A DNA stretch of 64,000 nucleotides from Desulfuromonadaceae bacterium (lineage in GTDB: Bacteria > Desulfobacterota > Desulfuromonadia > Geobacterales > Pseudopelobacteraceae), in the NCBI GenBank assembly GCA_028681335.1, contig JAQUIT010000002.1, positions 310,001-374,000 on the forward strand. The letters are read 5' to 3'. The notes below the pieces were generated by a model. It searched no databases, was not told where the DNA came from, and worked only from the letters and a program-made list of their open reading frames with translations. The position numbers were made by a program, and so were the translations under genes. Within the stretch, counting starts at the first letter, position 1, and every line of letters begins with the position of its first letter. Below, piece by piece: positions 8,787 to 20,533 of this stretch.

Positions 8787-9866
8787 TCATTTAGTTGTGT
8801 TTTCGCGCTGCATCTTTATCGGCACGTAGTTGCAAAACGGCTCCTCTTCCATGTAGTCGCCGTAGACGGCATCGGCCCTGGCGCGGCATCCGCCGCAGAC
8901 GTTGATGTATTCGCACTGGCCGCATTTGCCTTTGTATGACTTGAAGTCGCGCAGGTCGTTAAACAGCTCGGAGCTCTCCCAGATTTCCCGGAACGGAGTC
9001 TGCTTGACGTTGCCGGCGGTACGGTGGAAGTAGGAGCAGGGCTTTACGTTGCCGAAACAGTCGATCAGGCAGATGGATTGAGCGGCAATACACCCTTTGC
9101 CGCCGCCGGTAGAGAAGGTCAGTGAGCGGCGTTCGAACGTGGTCCCTTCGGCCTTGGCCTTCTGCGGCACGATGCGGTAATAGTGCGGAGCGCAGGTGGG
9201 GCGCATGAGGATGTCGTCCTCCGTCTTTTCCTGCTGGTAGTGCCAGTCCAGAATCTCCTCGTAGTCCTCTTTTGAGATCAGTTCACTCATGATCTCCTCG
9301 CCGCGTCCTGTCGGAACAATCATGAACATGTACCAGGCGGTTGCACCCAGGCCTTTTGCCACCTTGAATGTAGCCGCAATATCAGTCTGGTTGCGTTTGG
9401 TGAAGGATGAGTTGATCAGGAACTTCTGTCCGTTGCGGCGGAATATTTCTGCCGCCCGCACAACACCTTCAAATGAACCGGGGGATTGGCGAAAATTGTC
9501 ATGCACTTCGGCCGTTGAGCCGTCAAGCGACAGAGATACCATTTTGATGTCTGCCTGCTTCATCTTTTGGCAGATTTCATCGGTAACAAGTGAACCGTTG
9601 GTCGCCATGCACATCCGCAGACCGAGGGAGGTGCCATACTCTGCCAGCTCAAAGATGTCCGGGCGCAGGAGTGGTTCTCCCCCTGAGAGAACAACAACCG
9701 GCTTGGAAAAATCGGCAATATCGTTAAGGAGTTTTTTTCCCTCTTCAGTGGTGAAGTCCCCCTCTGAGGAGGTCAGGTCAGAGGAGCAGCGGCAGTGTAC
9801 GCAGTGGAGGTTGCATTTCTGGGTGGTTTCCCACGCGATCCATTTTGGAATAAATTCTGTGCTCAT
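8787..9866 (-). CDS. radical SAM/SPASM enzyme of the heme-biosynthesis type (AhbC/AhbD/NirJ-like)
   Basis: The protein has 359 residues. CNLHCVHC at residues 18-25 binds the radical SAM iron-sulfur cluster, and [13 protein letters not shown] is the SAM-contacting strand. A C-terminal SPASM-type cysteine set ([19 protein letters not shown], then [17 protein letters not shown]) would hold extra clusters. Start and end resemble AhbD/NirJ proteins, which finish siroheme-dependent heme synthesis in anaerobes by oxidative decarboxylation of iron-coproporphyrin. AhbC and AhbD cannot be told apart with confidence here. GGGAG precedes the ATG. It stands alone, without other hem or ahb genes next to it. 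Confidence 0.8.
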   Translation of the reverse strand: MSTEFIPKWIAWETTQKCNLHCVHCRCSSDLTSSEGDFTTEEGKKLLNDIADFSKPVVVLSGGEPLLRPDIFELAEYGTSLGLRMCMATNGSLVTDEICQKMKQADIKMVSLSLDGSTAEVHDNFRQSPGSFEGVVRAAEIFRRNGQKFLINSSFTKRNQTDIAATFKVAKGLGATAWYMFMIVPTGRGEEIMSELISKEDYEEILDWHYQQEKTEDDILMRPTCAPHYYRIVPQKAKAEGTTFERRSLTFSTGGGKGCIAAQSICLIDCFGNVKPCSYFHRTAGNVKQTPFREIWESSELFNDLRDFKSYKGKCGQCEYINVCGGCRARADAVYGDYMEEEPFCNYVPIKMQRENTTK

Positions 9867-10047
9867 GGAGCTCCCGTTACGTGTTTTAATGATTGATGGG
9901 TAAAGTGCTTGCGGAGTTAAAATCCTACCTTAATGGTCATGTAAACTCAAGAATATATTCTGACCAGGTGCGCTTGCCGGATGTGGCCGGGAACGCGAAA
10001 AAACAAGCGCTTGCAATCAAGTTGTACGTATAGTAATATGTCGCTCC

Positions 10048-10068
10048 CGCCGCCTTTAGCGGCGTTTT
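10048..10068 (+). terminator. small hairpin upstream of the PpiD-like gene
   Basis: CGCCGC-CTTTA-GCGGCG is followed by TTTT. It sits 33 bases before the next start codon and could be a weak terminator or leader hairpin. Confidence 0.35.
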
Positions 10069-10101
10069 ACGTACCTCCACCATCTCAAGGAGCACCAATT
10101 T

Positions 10102-11688
10102 ATGCTGAGTCTCATACGTAGGAAGAAAGAATCATTTATCATCAAGTTTGTTTTTGTTGTCATCGTTCTTTCCTTTGTGGGGACCATTTTTCTCGTGTGG
10201 GGGCAGGGTAGCGACGGTTTTGGGGGGGGCAAGGGAGGTTATGCCGCCAGGGTAAATGGTACGAAGATTTCTCTTGATGATTACCGGAATGCGTATGAAC
10301 GCGTCAAAAATATGTATCAGCAGATCTATGGGCAGTCGATTCCGCCCGAGATGGAAAAAATGCTCGGATTAAAAAAAGTTGCTCTCGATGGCCTGATTGA
10401 CAACCTGCTGGCGATGAAAGAGGCAAAATCTCTTGGCATCAAGGTTTCCAAAGACGAGGTGTCCAACTCAATAGAAGCGATGCCGATGTTCCAGAGAGGC
10501 GGTAAGTTTAATTTCGATCAGTATCAGCAGGTATTGAGGTCAAACCGCATGACAGCCAAAGAATTTGAGGAAGGGCAGGAGACAGAGGTTCTGCTCAAAA
10601 AAGTTCATCAGTCTGTCAAGGATAAGGCCGTTGTTAGCGATGCCGATGCTATGGCACAGTTCAAAAGGGACAATGACCGGCTGGAGCTGGAGTATGTATC
10701 GTATGCCCCTGCGGATGTGATGGGCGAGGTAAAGCTGAGCGATGCGGAGCTGAACGAGTACCTGCAGAAAAATCCCGGTGAATTTAAGACGGCCGAAAAG
10801 GTAGCGCTGTCGTATGTTCTGCTTGACCCGGCTTCACAGGTGGCAAAAACTACCGTGTCGGAAGAGGAAATCCAGGCATATTATCAAAAGAATATTGACC
10901 GTTGGCAGGGAAAGGACGGTATCCTGCCACTTGCCGAGGTAAGGGAAAAAGTTAAAGGCGAAGCGGTACGGCAGAAAGCGTCAAAGCTGGCGTATGAGCA
11001 GGCTGCGGATGCGTTGTATAAAAACATCAAGTCTGGTGATCTGGGGCTGATAGCCGGTGTGTTGAAGCAGAAGGTTCAGGAAACCGCCCTGTTTGCTGAG
11101 AATGCGCCTGTACCTGCAATGGTTGGTGAAACGGCAGTGATCAAGAAGGCACTTGAGTTGAAGCAGGGAGAGCTTGGCGGGCCGGTGGAAACCGCAAAGG
11201 GAATATATATACTCAAGGCCAAAGAGCGCAAAGCTGCTGCCGTTCCACCACTGGCTGAAATAAGGGGCGCTGTTGAGGCAAAGGCAAAGAGTGCCAAGGC
11301 GATAGAACTGGCGAAGAAAAAAGCGGATGATGCGGCAAAACAGCTGTCGACAAAGGTGGCCATGAAGACGAAGTTGACCGGAAGCTTCGGTTACTCCGCC
11401 AAGGGCGAGATCCCGACCATCGGCGCCTCCCCCGAAATGGTAGAAGCTGTTTTCAAACTCTCGGCATCACAGGCTCCGACAGCTCCGTTCAAGGTAGGCA
11501 GCCGCTGGTACGCTGTTCGCGTAAAGAGCCGCACCGAAACGCCAAAGGCGCAGTTCGAGTCAGTTAAAGAAGAGCTGAAGAAAAAGATGCTCCCTAAAAA
11601 GCAGGAAGATGCATTGATTGAATGGACCAAAGGGTTGCGTGAAAAGGCTAAAATTGAAATCAATCAGGCGCTGATCGCCGAAAAATAG
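10102..11688 (+). CDS. PpiD-like membrane-anchored peptidyl-prolyl isomerase
   Basis: The protein has 528 residues: a short cytoplasmic start (MLSLIRRKKESFIIK), one membrane segment at about 16-35, then a periplasmic SurA_N-type chaperone domain (residues 45-180, with FNFDQYQQVLR). Rotamase/parvulin-like regions follow to about 380, and a C-terminal domain completes it. Such proteins help envelope proteins fold as they leave the Sec channel. AAGGAG precedes the ATG. It lies 9 bases before purC, so the two may share a transcript, though the functions are unrelated. The parvulin domain looks divergent, so isomerase activity is uncertain. Confidence 0.85.
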   Translation: MLSLIRRKKESFIIKFVFVVIVLSFVGTIFLVWGQGSDGFGGGKGGYAARVNGTKISLDDYRNAYERVKNMYQQIYGQSIPPEMEKMLGLKKVALDGLIDNLLAMKEAKSLGIKVSKDEVSNSIEAMPMFQRGGKFNFDQYQQVLRSNRMTAKEFEEGQETEVLLKKVHQSVKDKAVVSDADAMAQFKRDNDRLELEYVSYAPADVMGEVKLSDAELNEYLQKNPGEFKTAEKVALSYVLLDPASQVAKTTVSEEEIQAYYQKNIDRWQGKDGILPLAEVREKVKGEAVRQKASKLAYEQAADALYKNIKSGDLGLIAGVLKQKVQETALFAENAPVPAMVGETAVIKKALELKQGELGGPVETAKGIYILKAKERKAAAVPPLAEIRGAVEAKAKSAKAIELAKKKADDAAKQLSTKVAMKTKLTGSFGYSAKGEIPTIGASPEMVEAVFKLSASQAPTAPFKVGSRWYAVRVKSRTETPKAQFESVKEELKKKMLPKKQEDALIEWTKGLREKAKIEINQALIAEK

Positions 11689-11697
11689 GAGACTGAT

Positions 11698-12588
11698 ATG
11701 TCAAAACTTGTTCTGCAGACCGATTTCCCAGGTTTGAAGCTGTTAGCTCGCGGCAAGGTGCGCGATATTTATGACCTTGGCGAAACGCTGCTATTGGTGA
11801 CGTCTGATCGAATCTCGGCATTTGACGTGATCATGAATGAACCGATTCCTGATAAGGGGTTTGTGTTGACCCAGATTTCTGCTTTCTGGTTCCGCCAGAT
11901 GGAAGACATCGTACCGAACCACATTATCTCAATCGATGTTGCCGACTATCCGGCTGAGTGCCAGCCATACGCCGAGATTCTGCAGGGACGATCGATGCTG
12001 GTCAAAAAAGCAACGCCGCTGCCGGTCGAATGTATTGTGCGCGGTTATGTTTCCGGCTCGGGGTGGAAGGATTACAAGGCTAATGGTTCAATCAGCGGTA
12101 TTCAGCTGCCTGCCGGTCTCAAAGAGTCGGATCGCCTTCCGGAACCGATCTTTACCCCTTCGACGAAAGCCGATCTCGGGGCTCACGATGAGACGATTAC
12201 CTTTGACAAGATGGTAGAGCTCTGCGGTCGTGACCTGGCTGAAAAGGCCCGCGATTATACGCTTAAGATTTACACCCGTGCACGTGATCTGGCAGACAAA
12301 AAAGGTATCATAATTGCCGATACCAAGTTCGAGTTTGGCGTTTACGAGGGCGAACTGATCATTATCGATGAGTGCATGACCCCGGATTCAAGCCGTTTCT
12401 GGCTGAAAGAGTCCTACGAACCGGGCGGCCCGCAGGCGAGTTTTGATAAGCAGTTCCTGCGCGACTATCTGGAAACGCTGGACTGGGGCAAGTGTGCTCC
12501 GGCCCCTCAGCTGCCACAGGAAATACTGGATAAGACAGCTGATAAATATCGTGAAGCGCTGCAGATAATTGCCGGAATAACGGTATAG
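11698..12588 (+). CDS. purC: SAICAR synthase (phosphoribosylaminoimidazole-succinocarboxamide synthase)
   Basis: The protein has 296 residues. [10 protein letters not shown] near the start and [14 protein letters not shown] are the ATP-binding landmarks of Pur[14 protein letters not shown] is the characteristic middle motif, and IADTKFEFG holds conserved active-site residues. It joins aspartate to CAIR in purine synthesis. The length fits the larger type of PurC. GGAG precedes the ATG by 6 bases. A terminator follows at 12613. Confidence 0.97.
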   Translation: MSKLVLQTDFPGLKLLARGKVRDIYDLGETLLLVTSDRISAFDVIMNEPIPDKGFVLTQISAFWFRQMEDIVPNHIISIDVADYPAECQPYAEILQGRSMLVKKATPLPVECIVRGYVSGSGWKDYKANGSISGIQLPAGLKESDRLPEPIFTPSTKADLGAHDETITFDKMVELCGRDLAEKARDYTLKIYTRARDLADKKGIIIADTKFEFGVYEGELIIIDECMTPDSSRFWLKESYEPGGPQASFDKQFLRDYLETLDWGKCAPAPQLPQEILDKTADKYREALQIIAGITV

Positions 12589-12612
12589 ATTGTCTCTGCA
12601 AACAGGATTAAG

Positions 12613-12644
12613 GAGGCGGTTCGTTACAGAATCGCCTCTTTTTT
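12613..12644 (+). terminator. terminator after purC
   Basis: GAGGCGGTT pairs with AATCGCCTC (one G-T pair), followed by TTTTTT. Confidence 0.88.
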
Positions 12645-12655
12645 ATGCCGTAGTC

Positions 12656-12683
12656 TTGACAAGCCATGGTAGTACGGTAATCT
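12656..12683 (+). promoter_or_regulatory. putative promoter of the SAP-domain gene
   Basis: TTGACA and TAATCT are 16 bases apart, 45 bases before the start codon. Confidence 0.55.
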
Positions 12684-12727
12684 ACTGGTAATTAGCAGTT
12701 ATAGCCACTACGCGCAGGAGAATTAAA

Positions 12728-12907
12728 ATGAAACTTGAAGAAATCAAGGAAATTGCAAAGCAGCACGACATCAAGGTTGGTAAGTTAAAAAAAGCTGAAT
12801 TGATACGCGCCATACAGTCAGCTGAGGGGAACGAAGTCTGTTTTGAAAGCGACAAGGCCGCTGAATGCGGGCAGGATGAGTGTCTTTGGCGGGTTGACTG
12901 CGTCTGA
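12728..12907 (+). CDS. small SAP-like domain protein (59 residues)
   Basis: An ATG 5 bases or so after GCAGGAG opens a 59-residue frame. Residues 1-35 (MKLEEIKEIAKQHDIKVGKL, then KKAELIRAIQ) form a SAP/Rho-N-like helix-extension-helix, a nucleic-acid binding fold. The tail has four cysteines (VCF, ECG, ECL, DC) that could bind metal. Similar small proteins are widespread in Geobacter relatives, with no established function. Promoter and terminator on both sides make it a single-gene unit. Confidence 0.85.
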   Translation: MKLEEIKEIAKQHDIKVGKLKKAELIRAIQSAEGNEVCFESDKAAECGQDECLWRVDCV

Positions 12908-12919
12908 GTTAGTAGGGAT

Positions 12920-12962
12920 CCGGCAGCGGAGTGCACTCTTGATGCATCCCGCTGCCGGTTTG
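12920..12962 (+). terminator. strong terminator between convergent genes
   Basis: CCGGCAGCGG and CCGCTGCCGG form a perfect 10-base-pair stem, then TTTGTT. It may serve both the SAP-like gene and the hemerythrin gene on the other strand. Confidence 0.8.
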
Positions 12963-13370
12963 TTAATGAGCAGCAGATTTTATAAACGCCCCCAACTCCT
13001 TGTCGACCTTCGAGATATGATTCAGCAGCCATTTAAGGAGCATGTTGTTGGTCTCAACAACATGGTGGGTAGAAACGCCATCCTGTCTGGTCTCATCCTC
13101 CAGTTTGTTAATCTGTTCAATGAAATATTTATGTTGGGCGTGGTGATCTTCGTAGTCAGGATAGCCGTGCAGGATTTGTAACTCTTCCTCGTCCCTGAAG
13201 TGAGTATGTACATACTCGTCGAGAAATATCTGCAGTTTCTTCAACTCTTCTGCCCCTTGCCCTGACTGACAGGCGTTCAGCAACTTGTCGAAGCGAAGCA
13301 GCAGCTCCTTGTGCTGGTTGTCAATCGCTTCAACGCCTATTGCTAATGATTCTCGCCACTCTATGCCCAT
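12963..13370 (-). CDS. bacteriohemerythrin
   Basis: A 135-residue four-helix protein. The di-iron ligands follow the family order: His in AIDNQHKEL, His in VHTHFRDEE with its Glu, His in DHHAQHKYF, and His plus Asp in NHISKVDKEL. It binds oxygen reversibly in the cytoplasm and is common, often in several copies, in anaerobes that must handle traces of oxygen. AAAGGGG precedes the ATG. It is 23 bases downstream of the Lon-type gene on the same strand. Confidence 0.95.
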   Translation of the reverse strand: MGIEWRESLAIGVEAIDNQHKELLLRFDKLLNACQSGQGAEELKKLQIFLDEYVHTHFRDEEELQILHGYPDYEDHHAQHKYFIEQINKLEDETRQDGVSTHHVVETNNMLLKWLLNHISKVDKELGAFIKSAAH

Positions 13371-13393
13371 ACTGTACCCCTTTAGTGCCGCAT

Positions 13394-15835
13394 TTATTGT
13401 ACTGATTTTTTTATAACTGCCGTTTTCTTGGTTTTAGGTTTATGTTTTTGCTCTTCTTCCTTCAGCCGGTCTCCCATTTTCTGCAGGCAATCATCTACCC
13501 GTTGGTAAAGAGACCCTTTGGGGAACTTCCCGTTTTTGCCGCGCTGTCCGGCTCGTGTGCCGGTAAGAATTTCGATCCCCTGCTCGATTGTTTCCACGCT
13601 CCATATGTGGAACTGCCCGGCGGCCACCGCCTGGATAACATCCTCATGCAGCATGAGATGGCGCTCGTTCGATTTCGGGATCATCACGCCTTGATTTCCG
13701 GTTAATCCCTGAGCACGGCACACGGCAAAAAAACCTTCGATCTTGTGATTGACGCCACCTATCGGTTGCACCATGCCACGTTGGTTGACGCTGCCGGTCA
13801 CCGCGATGCCCTGTTTGATGGCAACGCCTGAAAGAGCCGACAGAAGCGCGTAGAGCTCGGTGGAGGAGGCACTGTCTCCCTCTATGCCATCGTAGGACTG
13901 CTCGAAGCAGATAGAAGCTGACAAGGACAGTGGGCGCTCCCTGGCAAAAGCACCTCCAAGGTAGCCGGTCAGAATCAGGACCCCCTTGTCGTGTATAGGT
14001 CCGGAAAGTTTGACTTCACGCTCGATGTTAATCATACCGTCCTGCCCGGTATAGACCATCGCGGTGATGCGGGTCGGTCGGCCGAAGGTATGATCACCGA
14101 GGCCGATGACGGAGAGGCCGTTGATCTGTCCGACAACGGCGCCGGAGGTGTCGACCATGAGGGTACCATCATCGTACAGCTCCTGCATCCGCTCTTCAAT
14201 GCGGTTGACACGATAGAGGCTCTCTTCAGCGGCGGCACGGACATCGTCGCCACTGATGATGCTGCGCTCGGCTTTGGTGGCCCAGAAACTGATTTCACGG
14301 ATGAAGTCGGCAATCTCCATAAACTGCGATGAGAGCTTGCTCTGGTCGTCAGCCATGCGGGCGGTATGCTCCAGAAGGGCGGCAACACCGCTTTTATGAA
14401 ACGGCAGCAACCCCTCGGCGCGGCAATGGCTGGCAACAAACAGTGAGTAGTCGTGCATGATTTCGGGGGTTCGGGCGACACGGCTGTCAAATTCAGCCTT
14501 CACTTTGAAGAACTTCCGATAATCCGGATCGAGATGGAAGAGGAGGTAGTAAATCCACGGGGTGCCGATCAGCACAATTTTGGCACGCATCTGCACAGGT
14601 TCCGGCTTGAGTGAGACCATGGTCATGAAGCGGTACTGCTCCAGCACATCCTCGATTCTGATCTCGTTATTACGGATGCAGCGTTTAAGAGAGTCCCAGA
14701 CAAACGGATTAATCAATACTTCGCGGGCGTCGATAACCAGATAGCCGCCGTTGGCCCGATGCAGGGCACCGGAACGGATCATGGTGAAGTCGGTCACGGC
14801 AACGCCGCCGTACTGCATGACATGTTCGATCCGTCCGAAGAGGTTGTTGTAGGTCGGATTGGATTCAAAAACAACCGGTGCACCGTCGGTGTTCTTGTTG
14901 TCTACCAGCACATTTACCTGATAGCGGTCAAAGGATGGCTCCTGACGCGGCATCTTGATGCCGGGGATCTGTGGTTGGGTTGACTGCGGCTTGAAGTCTT
15001 CCAGGGTATTGAGAATGTCTTCCTGGACGGACTCCAGGTATCCCAGAACCTTTTCAAGCTCCCCGTATTTTTCCCGCAGCGGATCAAGGCGGTGTCCCAG
15101 GCAGGACATGCCGACATCGCGGTCGGCCTGCGCCAGGGCATCCTTGGTGATCTTTTCCTGCTCCCGGACCTGGCGGAGCACTTCGTTGAGCTGTTCGGTC
15201 AGCTCCTTGCCCTGTTTTTCAAGCTTCTGGCGTTTCTTTTCGTTGAGGGCATCATACTCTTCCTGGGTGTAGTTGCGACCGGCCTTCTGCGGCACGATCA
15301 CCAGACCGGAGACGGTCCTCTGCAATGAAAATCCCAGCTTCTCTGCCGCCTTTTCAAGCCCCTGGAAAAGGTCGTTTGAGGCCGACTGGTAGCTGTCGAG
15401 CAGTTCGGCCCGCCTGTTTTCATATTCGCTGCTTTCAAGCGCTTTCGGAATGTCCTTGCGGAATGCCTCTATCAGCTCCTTCATGTCTGCTGCCAGTTCG
15501 CTCCCCTTTCCTGCAGGAACGTCAAGCGAGATCGCCGAATCGGAATCCTTGAAGTTGTTGACATACACCCAGTCGTGCGGCTGTGGCTCGCCCTTGGCGC
15601 GTTTTCTGAGAATGCTGGCAATGGTGGATGTGCGTCCGGTACCGGTTTCACCGGATACATACAGATTAAAGCCGGCCCCTTCAACTCCCAGGCCGAATTC
15701 AATTGAGCGCAGAGCGCGTTTCTGGCCGATAGCATCATTGAAGTCGGGAAGTTCAGCGGTCGTTTCAAAGCCGAGAAGGTCCGGATCACAGTTCCAGCGG
15801 AGTTTGTCAACAGGTATGAGGCGGCGGTCGGACAT
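13394..15835 (-). CDS. Lon-B-type ATP-dependent protease (S16)
   Basis: The protein has 813 residues. The Walker A motif GETGTGRTST lies near residue 62. A long coiled-coil insertion (about 150-260) separates it from the rest of the AAA module. The C-terminal S16 domain has EGDSASSTEL with the catalytic serine and the KQGIAVTGSVNQRGMVQPIGG region, followed by the lysine-bearing helix. The architecture matches the bacterial Lon-related family that lacks the large N-terminal LAN domain. AAAGGAG precedes the ATG. Substrates are unknown. Confidence 0.93.
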   Translation of the reverse strand: MSDRRLIPVDKLRWNCDPDLLGFETTAELPDFNDAIGQKRALRSIEFGLGVEGAGFNLYVSGETGTGRTSTIASILRKRAKGEPQPHDWVYVNNFKDSDSAISLDVPAGKGSELAADMKELIEAFRKDIPKALESSEYENRRAELLDSYQSASNDLFQGLEKAAEKLGFSLQRTVSGLVIVPQKAGRNYTQEEYDALNEKKRQKLEKQGKELTEQLNEVLRQVREQEKITKDALAQADRDVGMSCLGHRLDPLREKYGELEKVLGYLESVQEDILNTLEDFKPQSTQPQIPGIKMPRQEPSFDRYQVNVLVDNKNTDGAPVVFESNPTYNNLFGRIEHVMQYGGVAVTDFTMIRSGALHRANGGYLVIDAREVLINPFVWDSLKRCIRNNEIRIEDVLEQYRFMTMVSLKPEPVQMRAKIVLIGTPWIYYLLFHLDPDYRKFFKVKAEFDSRVARTPEIMHDYSLFVASHCRAEGLLPFHKSGVAALLEHTARMADDQSKLSSQFMEIADFIREISFWATKAERSIISGDDVRAAAEESLYRVNRIEERMQELYDDGTLMVDTSGAVVGQINGLSVIGLGDHTFGRPTRITAMVYTGQDGMINIEREVKLSGPIHDKGVLILTGYLGGAFARERPLSLSASICFEQSYDGIEGDSASSTELYALLSALSGVAIKQGIAVTGSVNQRGMVQPIGGVNHKIEGFFAVCRAQGLTGNQGVMIPKSNERHLMLHEDVIQAVAAGQFHIWSVETIEQGIEILTGTRAGQRGKNGKFPKGSLYQRVDDCLQKMGDRLKEEEQKHKPKTKKTAVIKKSVQ

Positions 15836-15957
15836 CAGGAGCTCCTTTTATATGTCTGAAGTTGTTAGCAATGTAGTGATGGCAGACGGCACCACGTTTA
15901 ACCCTTTGCAGGCGCGGGCAGGTTAAAGCGGCATTGTGTAAAGAGGGGGACGATATG

Positions 15958-16734
15958 TCAAGCTGAAAGCGCGGTAAGGGCCTTTGCTACGGCTTGGTGG
16001 ATATCAGCCTGATCCGGAAGTGTGGCAGCCAATGCCGGTATATAGCCGCGCTCAAGCAGTATTCGCCGTGAGGTAGGGTAGGTAAGGTCATAGATCCACG
16101 ATATCTGCAGTAACTTGAAATCATTGAAGCAGGAGATAGTGGCAAGCGGTACGATGCACCCGGCAGCAAGTGAGGCTATACACGGTTCGGAAACCTTGTC
16201 GGGGGCATCCTCCAGTCCGAGGATCGCCGCCGAGGCCCGTTCTTCAGGAGGTTGTGCGAGGAACTCGACAAATACGCGCCAGATATCGAGCTTGTCGGCA
16301 TCACGAATCAGGTTGATATAGTGTCTGGTCGGAGACTTGATCGTGTCGGGTGGTGCGAGCATGTTGTGAAAGCGCACCGCCTCCTCTATCAGCAGCTGTT
16401 CAGCCGGATCAATGCCGTCCAGTACGTTATTCTCCCTGATAACATCGATGGCGAGGCGGGCGTGGTTGTCAGAATTGCTGTCGAGAAAGGTGCGCCAGCG
16501 GCGATACTGCGGAAAACGCCCGAGGTCGTGCAGCAAGGCAGTGGCAGCGGCGATGTATGTTTCATTTTCAGTCAGATTCTCACCGGCAGACAGCAGTGCC
16601 ATGACCTCACCCACTTTGCGGGTATGCTCAATCTTGAGCTGGATATTTTTGGCACCTTCGGGGTCGGTATCAAGAAACGGTTCAACATAGCGGTCGAACC
16701 AGGCGATAAGGTTATCCAGTTGCAGTTTTTCCAT
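15958..16734 (-). CDS. HD-domain phosphohydrolase
   Basis: The protein has 258 residues from an ATG at 16734 with GGAG upstream; a longer frame to 16821 would overlap the ligA start and has no site. The HD motif is visible as His in IEHTRKVGEV, HDLGRFPQ in the centre and RDADKLDIW later, giving the His...HD...D metal set of HD hydrolases. These proteins usually hydrolyse nucleotides or signalling phosphates. No partner domain helps name a substrate. It is transcribed away from ligA. Confidence 0.88.
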   Translation of the reverse strand: MEKLQLDNLIAWFDRYVEPFLDTDPEGAKNIQLKIEHTRKVGEVMALLSAGENLTENETYIAAATALLHDLGRFPQYRRWRTFLDSNSDNHARLAIDVIRENNVLDGIDPAEQLLIEEAVRFHNMLAPPDTIKSPTRHYINLIRDADKLDIWRVFVEFLAQPPEERASAAILGLEDAPDKVSEPCIASLAAGCIVPLATISCFNDFKLLQISWIYDLTYPTSRRILLERGYIPALAATLPDQADIHQAVAKALTALSA

Positions 16735-16775
16735 GCTCTCATGCAGCTCCGTCAGGATTGAAATTGTCTGTATAA

Positions 16776-18863
<2,088 letters not shown>

Positions 18864-18877
18864 CGAGAGGAAGCGCC

Positions 18878-19777
18878 GTGGATAAAGTTGCAATGATGAT
18901 AAATGCCCGCAAGCTTTTCAAGGATGTCAGTGACCTTCCGACCATACCGGCCATTGTCTCCAGAGTCGTATCCATGCTTGATAGTCAGGACGCCTCACCG
19001 GATGAAGTCGCTGACCTGATTCTGTCTGACCAGGTGCTCGCCGCCAGAGTCATCAGGGTCGTTAATTCGCCGCTGTATCGCACCAGTAATACGATTCTGT
19101 CGGTCAAGCGTGCCCTTTTGTTCCTCGGTTTCAAAAGTGTGCGCGAGATGATTCTGACCAGTTATTTTGTGGATAGTTTCAAGAACCAGGAACAACCATT
19201 CGACATGAAGATGTTCTGGGTGCACTCCTTCAGCGTTGGAGCCATTTCTCGCCGTATCGCTCGCATGATAGAGTATAATGACGTGGAAAAAGCGTACCTG
19301 GTCGGTATTATTCACGACATCGGCAAGGTCTTTCTGGGGCATTACTGCAAAGAAGAGTACGGCCGGATGCTGGCCGGTATAAGTAATACCAGCTCCACTA
19401 CCTACGATGCTGAATATGAGTCCTTTGGCACCACTCACTGTGAAGTAGGGCTCTGTCTGGCTCTGCGCTGGAATTTTCCTCCCGCGTATTGCGATGTGAT
19501 TGCAAATCACCACTCCTCCGAAGTGGTCACCGAAGACCCGTTGCTGCTTTCTATTGTGGCCCTCGCCGATTTTTACTGCCTTTCACACGGTACCTACAAC
19601 AGCGTAGCCCAGGCGAGTATTCCGGGGGCGTCGGAAGATAATGCCTGGGAAGTATTGAGCCAGTTTGCCACCGATAGCCTTCCCACAAGTCTGGAACACT
19701 TTCTGTCGGCCCTTGATGAAGAGTATGAAGCTATCAATCAGGAAGTAAACCAGCTGTTTAATACCATGACAATATAA
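18878..19777 (+). CDS. HDOD-domain signalling protein
   Basis: The protein has 299 residues from a GTG after GAGAGGAAG. An HDOD domain covers residues about 10-215: LPTIPAIVSRVVSMLDSQD, then SDQVLAARVIRVVNSPLYR, and a degenerate HD-like IIHDIGKVFLGHY. HDOD proteins act as regulators rather than enzymes in many delta-proteobacteria. It lies 14 bases after ligA and 21 before the DUF1847 gene, so it may be cotranscribed with both. Its partner is unknown. Confidence 0.92.
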   Translation: MDKVAMMINARKLFKDVSDLPTIPAIVSRVVSMLDSQDASPDEVADLILSDQVLAARVIRVVNSPLYRTSNTILSVKRALLFLGFKSVREMILTSYFVDSFKNQEQPFDMKMFWVHSFSVGAISRRIARMIEYNDVEKAYLVGIIHDIGKVFLGHYCKEEYGRMLAGISNTSSTTYDAEYESFGTTHCEVGLCLALRWNFPPAYCDVIANHHSSEVVTEDPLLLSIVALADFYCLSHGTYNSVAQASIPGASEDNAWEVLSQFATDSLPTSLEHFLSALDEEYEAINQEVNQLFNTMTI

Positions 19778-19798
19778 GTCGTATGCGGAGGCCTCCCC

Positions 19799-20524
19799 AT
19801 GTCGGAGCATAAATCGGTTACCTGTTCCAAGTGCAGCCCAGTATGGAAGAATCATGGCACAACTAACTGTTGGAGCGGTGATCCGGATCAGGCGCCTCCC
19901 AAACCGGGTAACTGTCCGTCTGAGGTATATGGGGACGTGGTGCAGGAATCGTTTGATGAGTATCTGGGTGATGGGGAGGATGCAAAGATCGCTTTGGTCG
20001 CGGCACGGGTCGAAGGGCTCTGTTATCAACCGGTGCCGGGTAGTGATGCTGTTAATGCACGCTGGACGCGGGTTGAGGATACGATCGCTTTTGCAAAGCT
20101 GATGGGGTACAAAAAAATCGGCATGGCGACATGTATCGGACTTCTGGATGAGACGGAGCTGTTGTCAAAAATTCTGGCGGCACAGGGGTTTGAACCGGTT
20201 AGTGTTTGCTGCAAGGCCGGTAGTGTCGACAAGCTGAAGCTGGGGCTTGATGAGACGGATAAAGTCAGGCCCGGCACTTTTGAACCGGCCTGCAATCCAA
20301 TCGCCCAGGCAGAGATATGCAACCGGATGGAAACGGATATGAACATTATCGTCGGCCTTTGCATCGGCCACGACATGCTCTTTAATAAGCACTCAAAGGC
20401 TCCGGTAACGACCCTCGTGGTCAAGGATCGTGTTACCGGCCATAACCCGGCTGCCGTGCTGTACGGCCAGAACTTTTACTACAAGCGGCTGTTGAAGCCT
20501 ATGGTTGTGCCGGGGAGTGAATAA
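19799..20524 (+). CDS. DUF1847 cysteine-rich protein
   Basis: The protein has 241 residues and many conserved cysteines: CSKCSP near residues 9-14, then TTNCWSG, GNCPSE, VSVCCKAG, EPACNPIAQAEICN and GLCIGHD. The family is found in anaerobes and has been called metal-binding on the basis of this spacing; no reaction is known. GGAGG precedes the ATG. It follows the HDOD gene in the same direction. Confidence 0.88.
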   Translation: MSEHKSVTCSKCSPVWKNHGTTNCWSGDPDQAPPKPGNCPSEVYGDVVQESFDEYLGDGEDAKIALVAARVEGLCYQPVPGSDAVNARWTRVEDTIAFAKLMGYKKIGMATCIGLLDETELLSKILAAQGFEPVSVCCKAGSVDKLKLGLDETDKVRPGTFEPACNPIAQAEICNRMETDMNIIVGLCIGHDMLFNKHSKAPVTTLVVKDRVTGHNPAAVLYGQNFYYKRLLKPMVVPGSE

Positions 20525-20533
20525 CGCACACCT

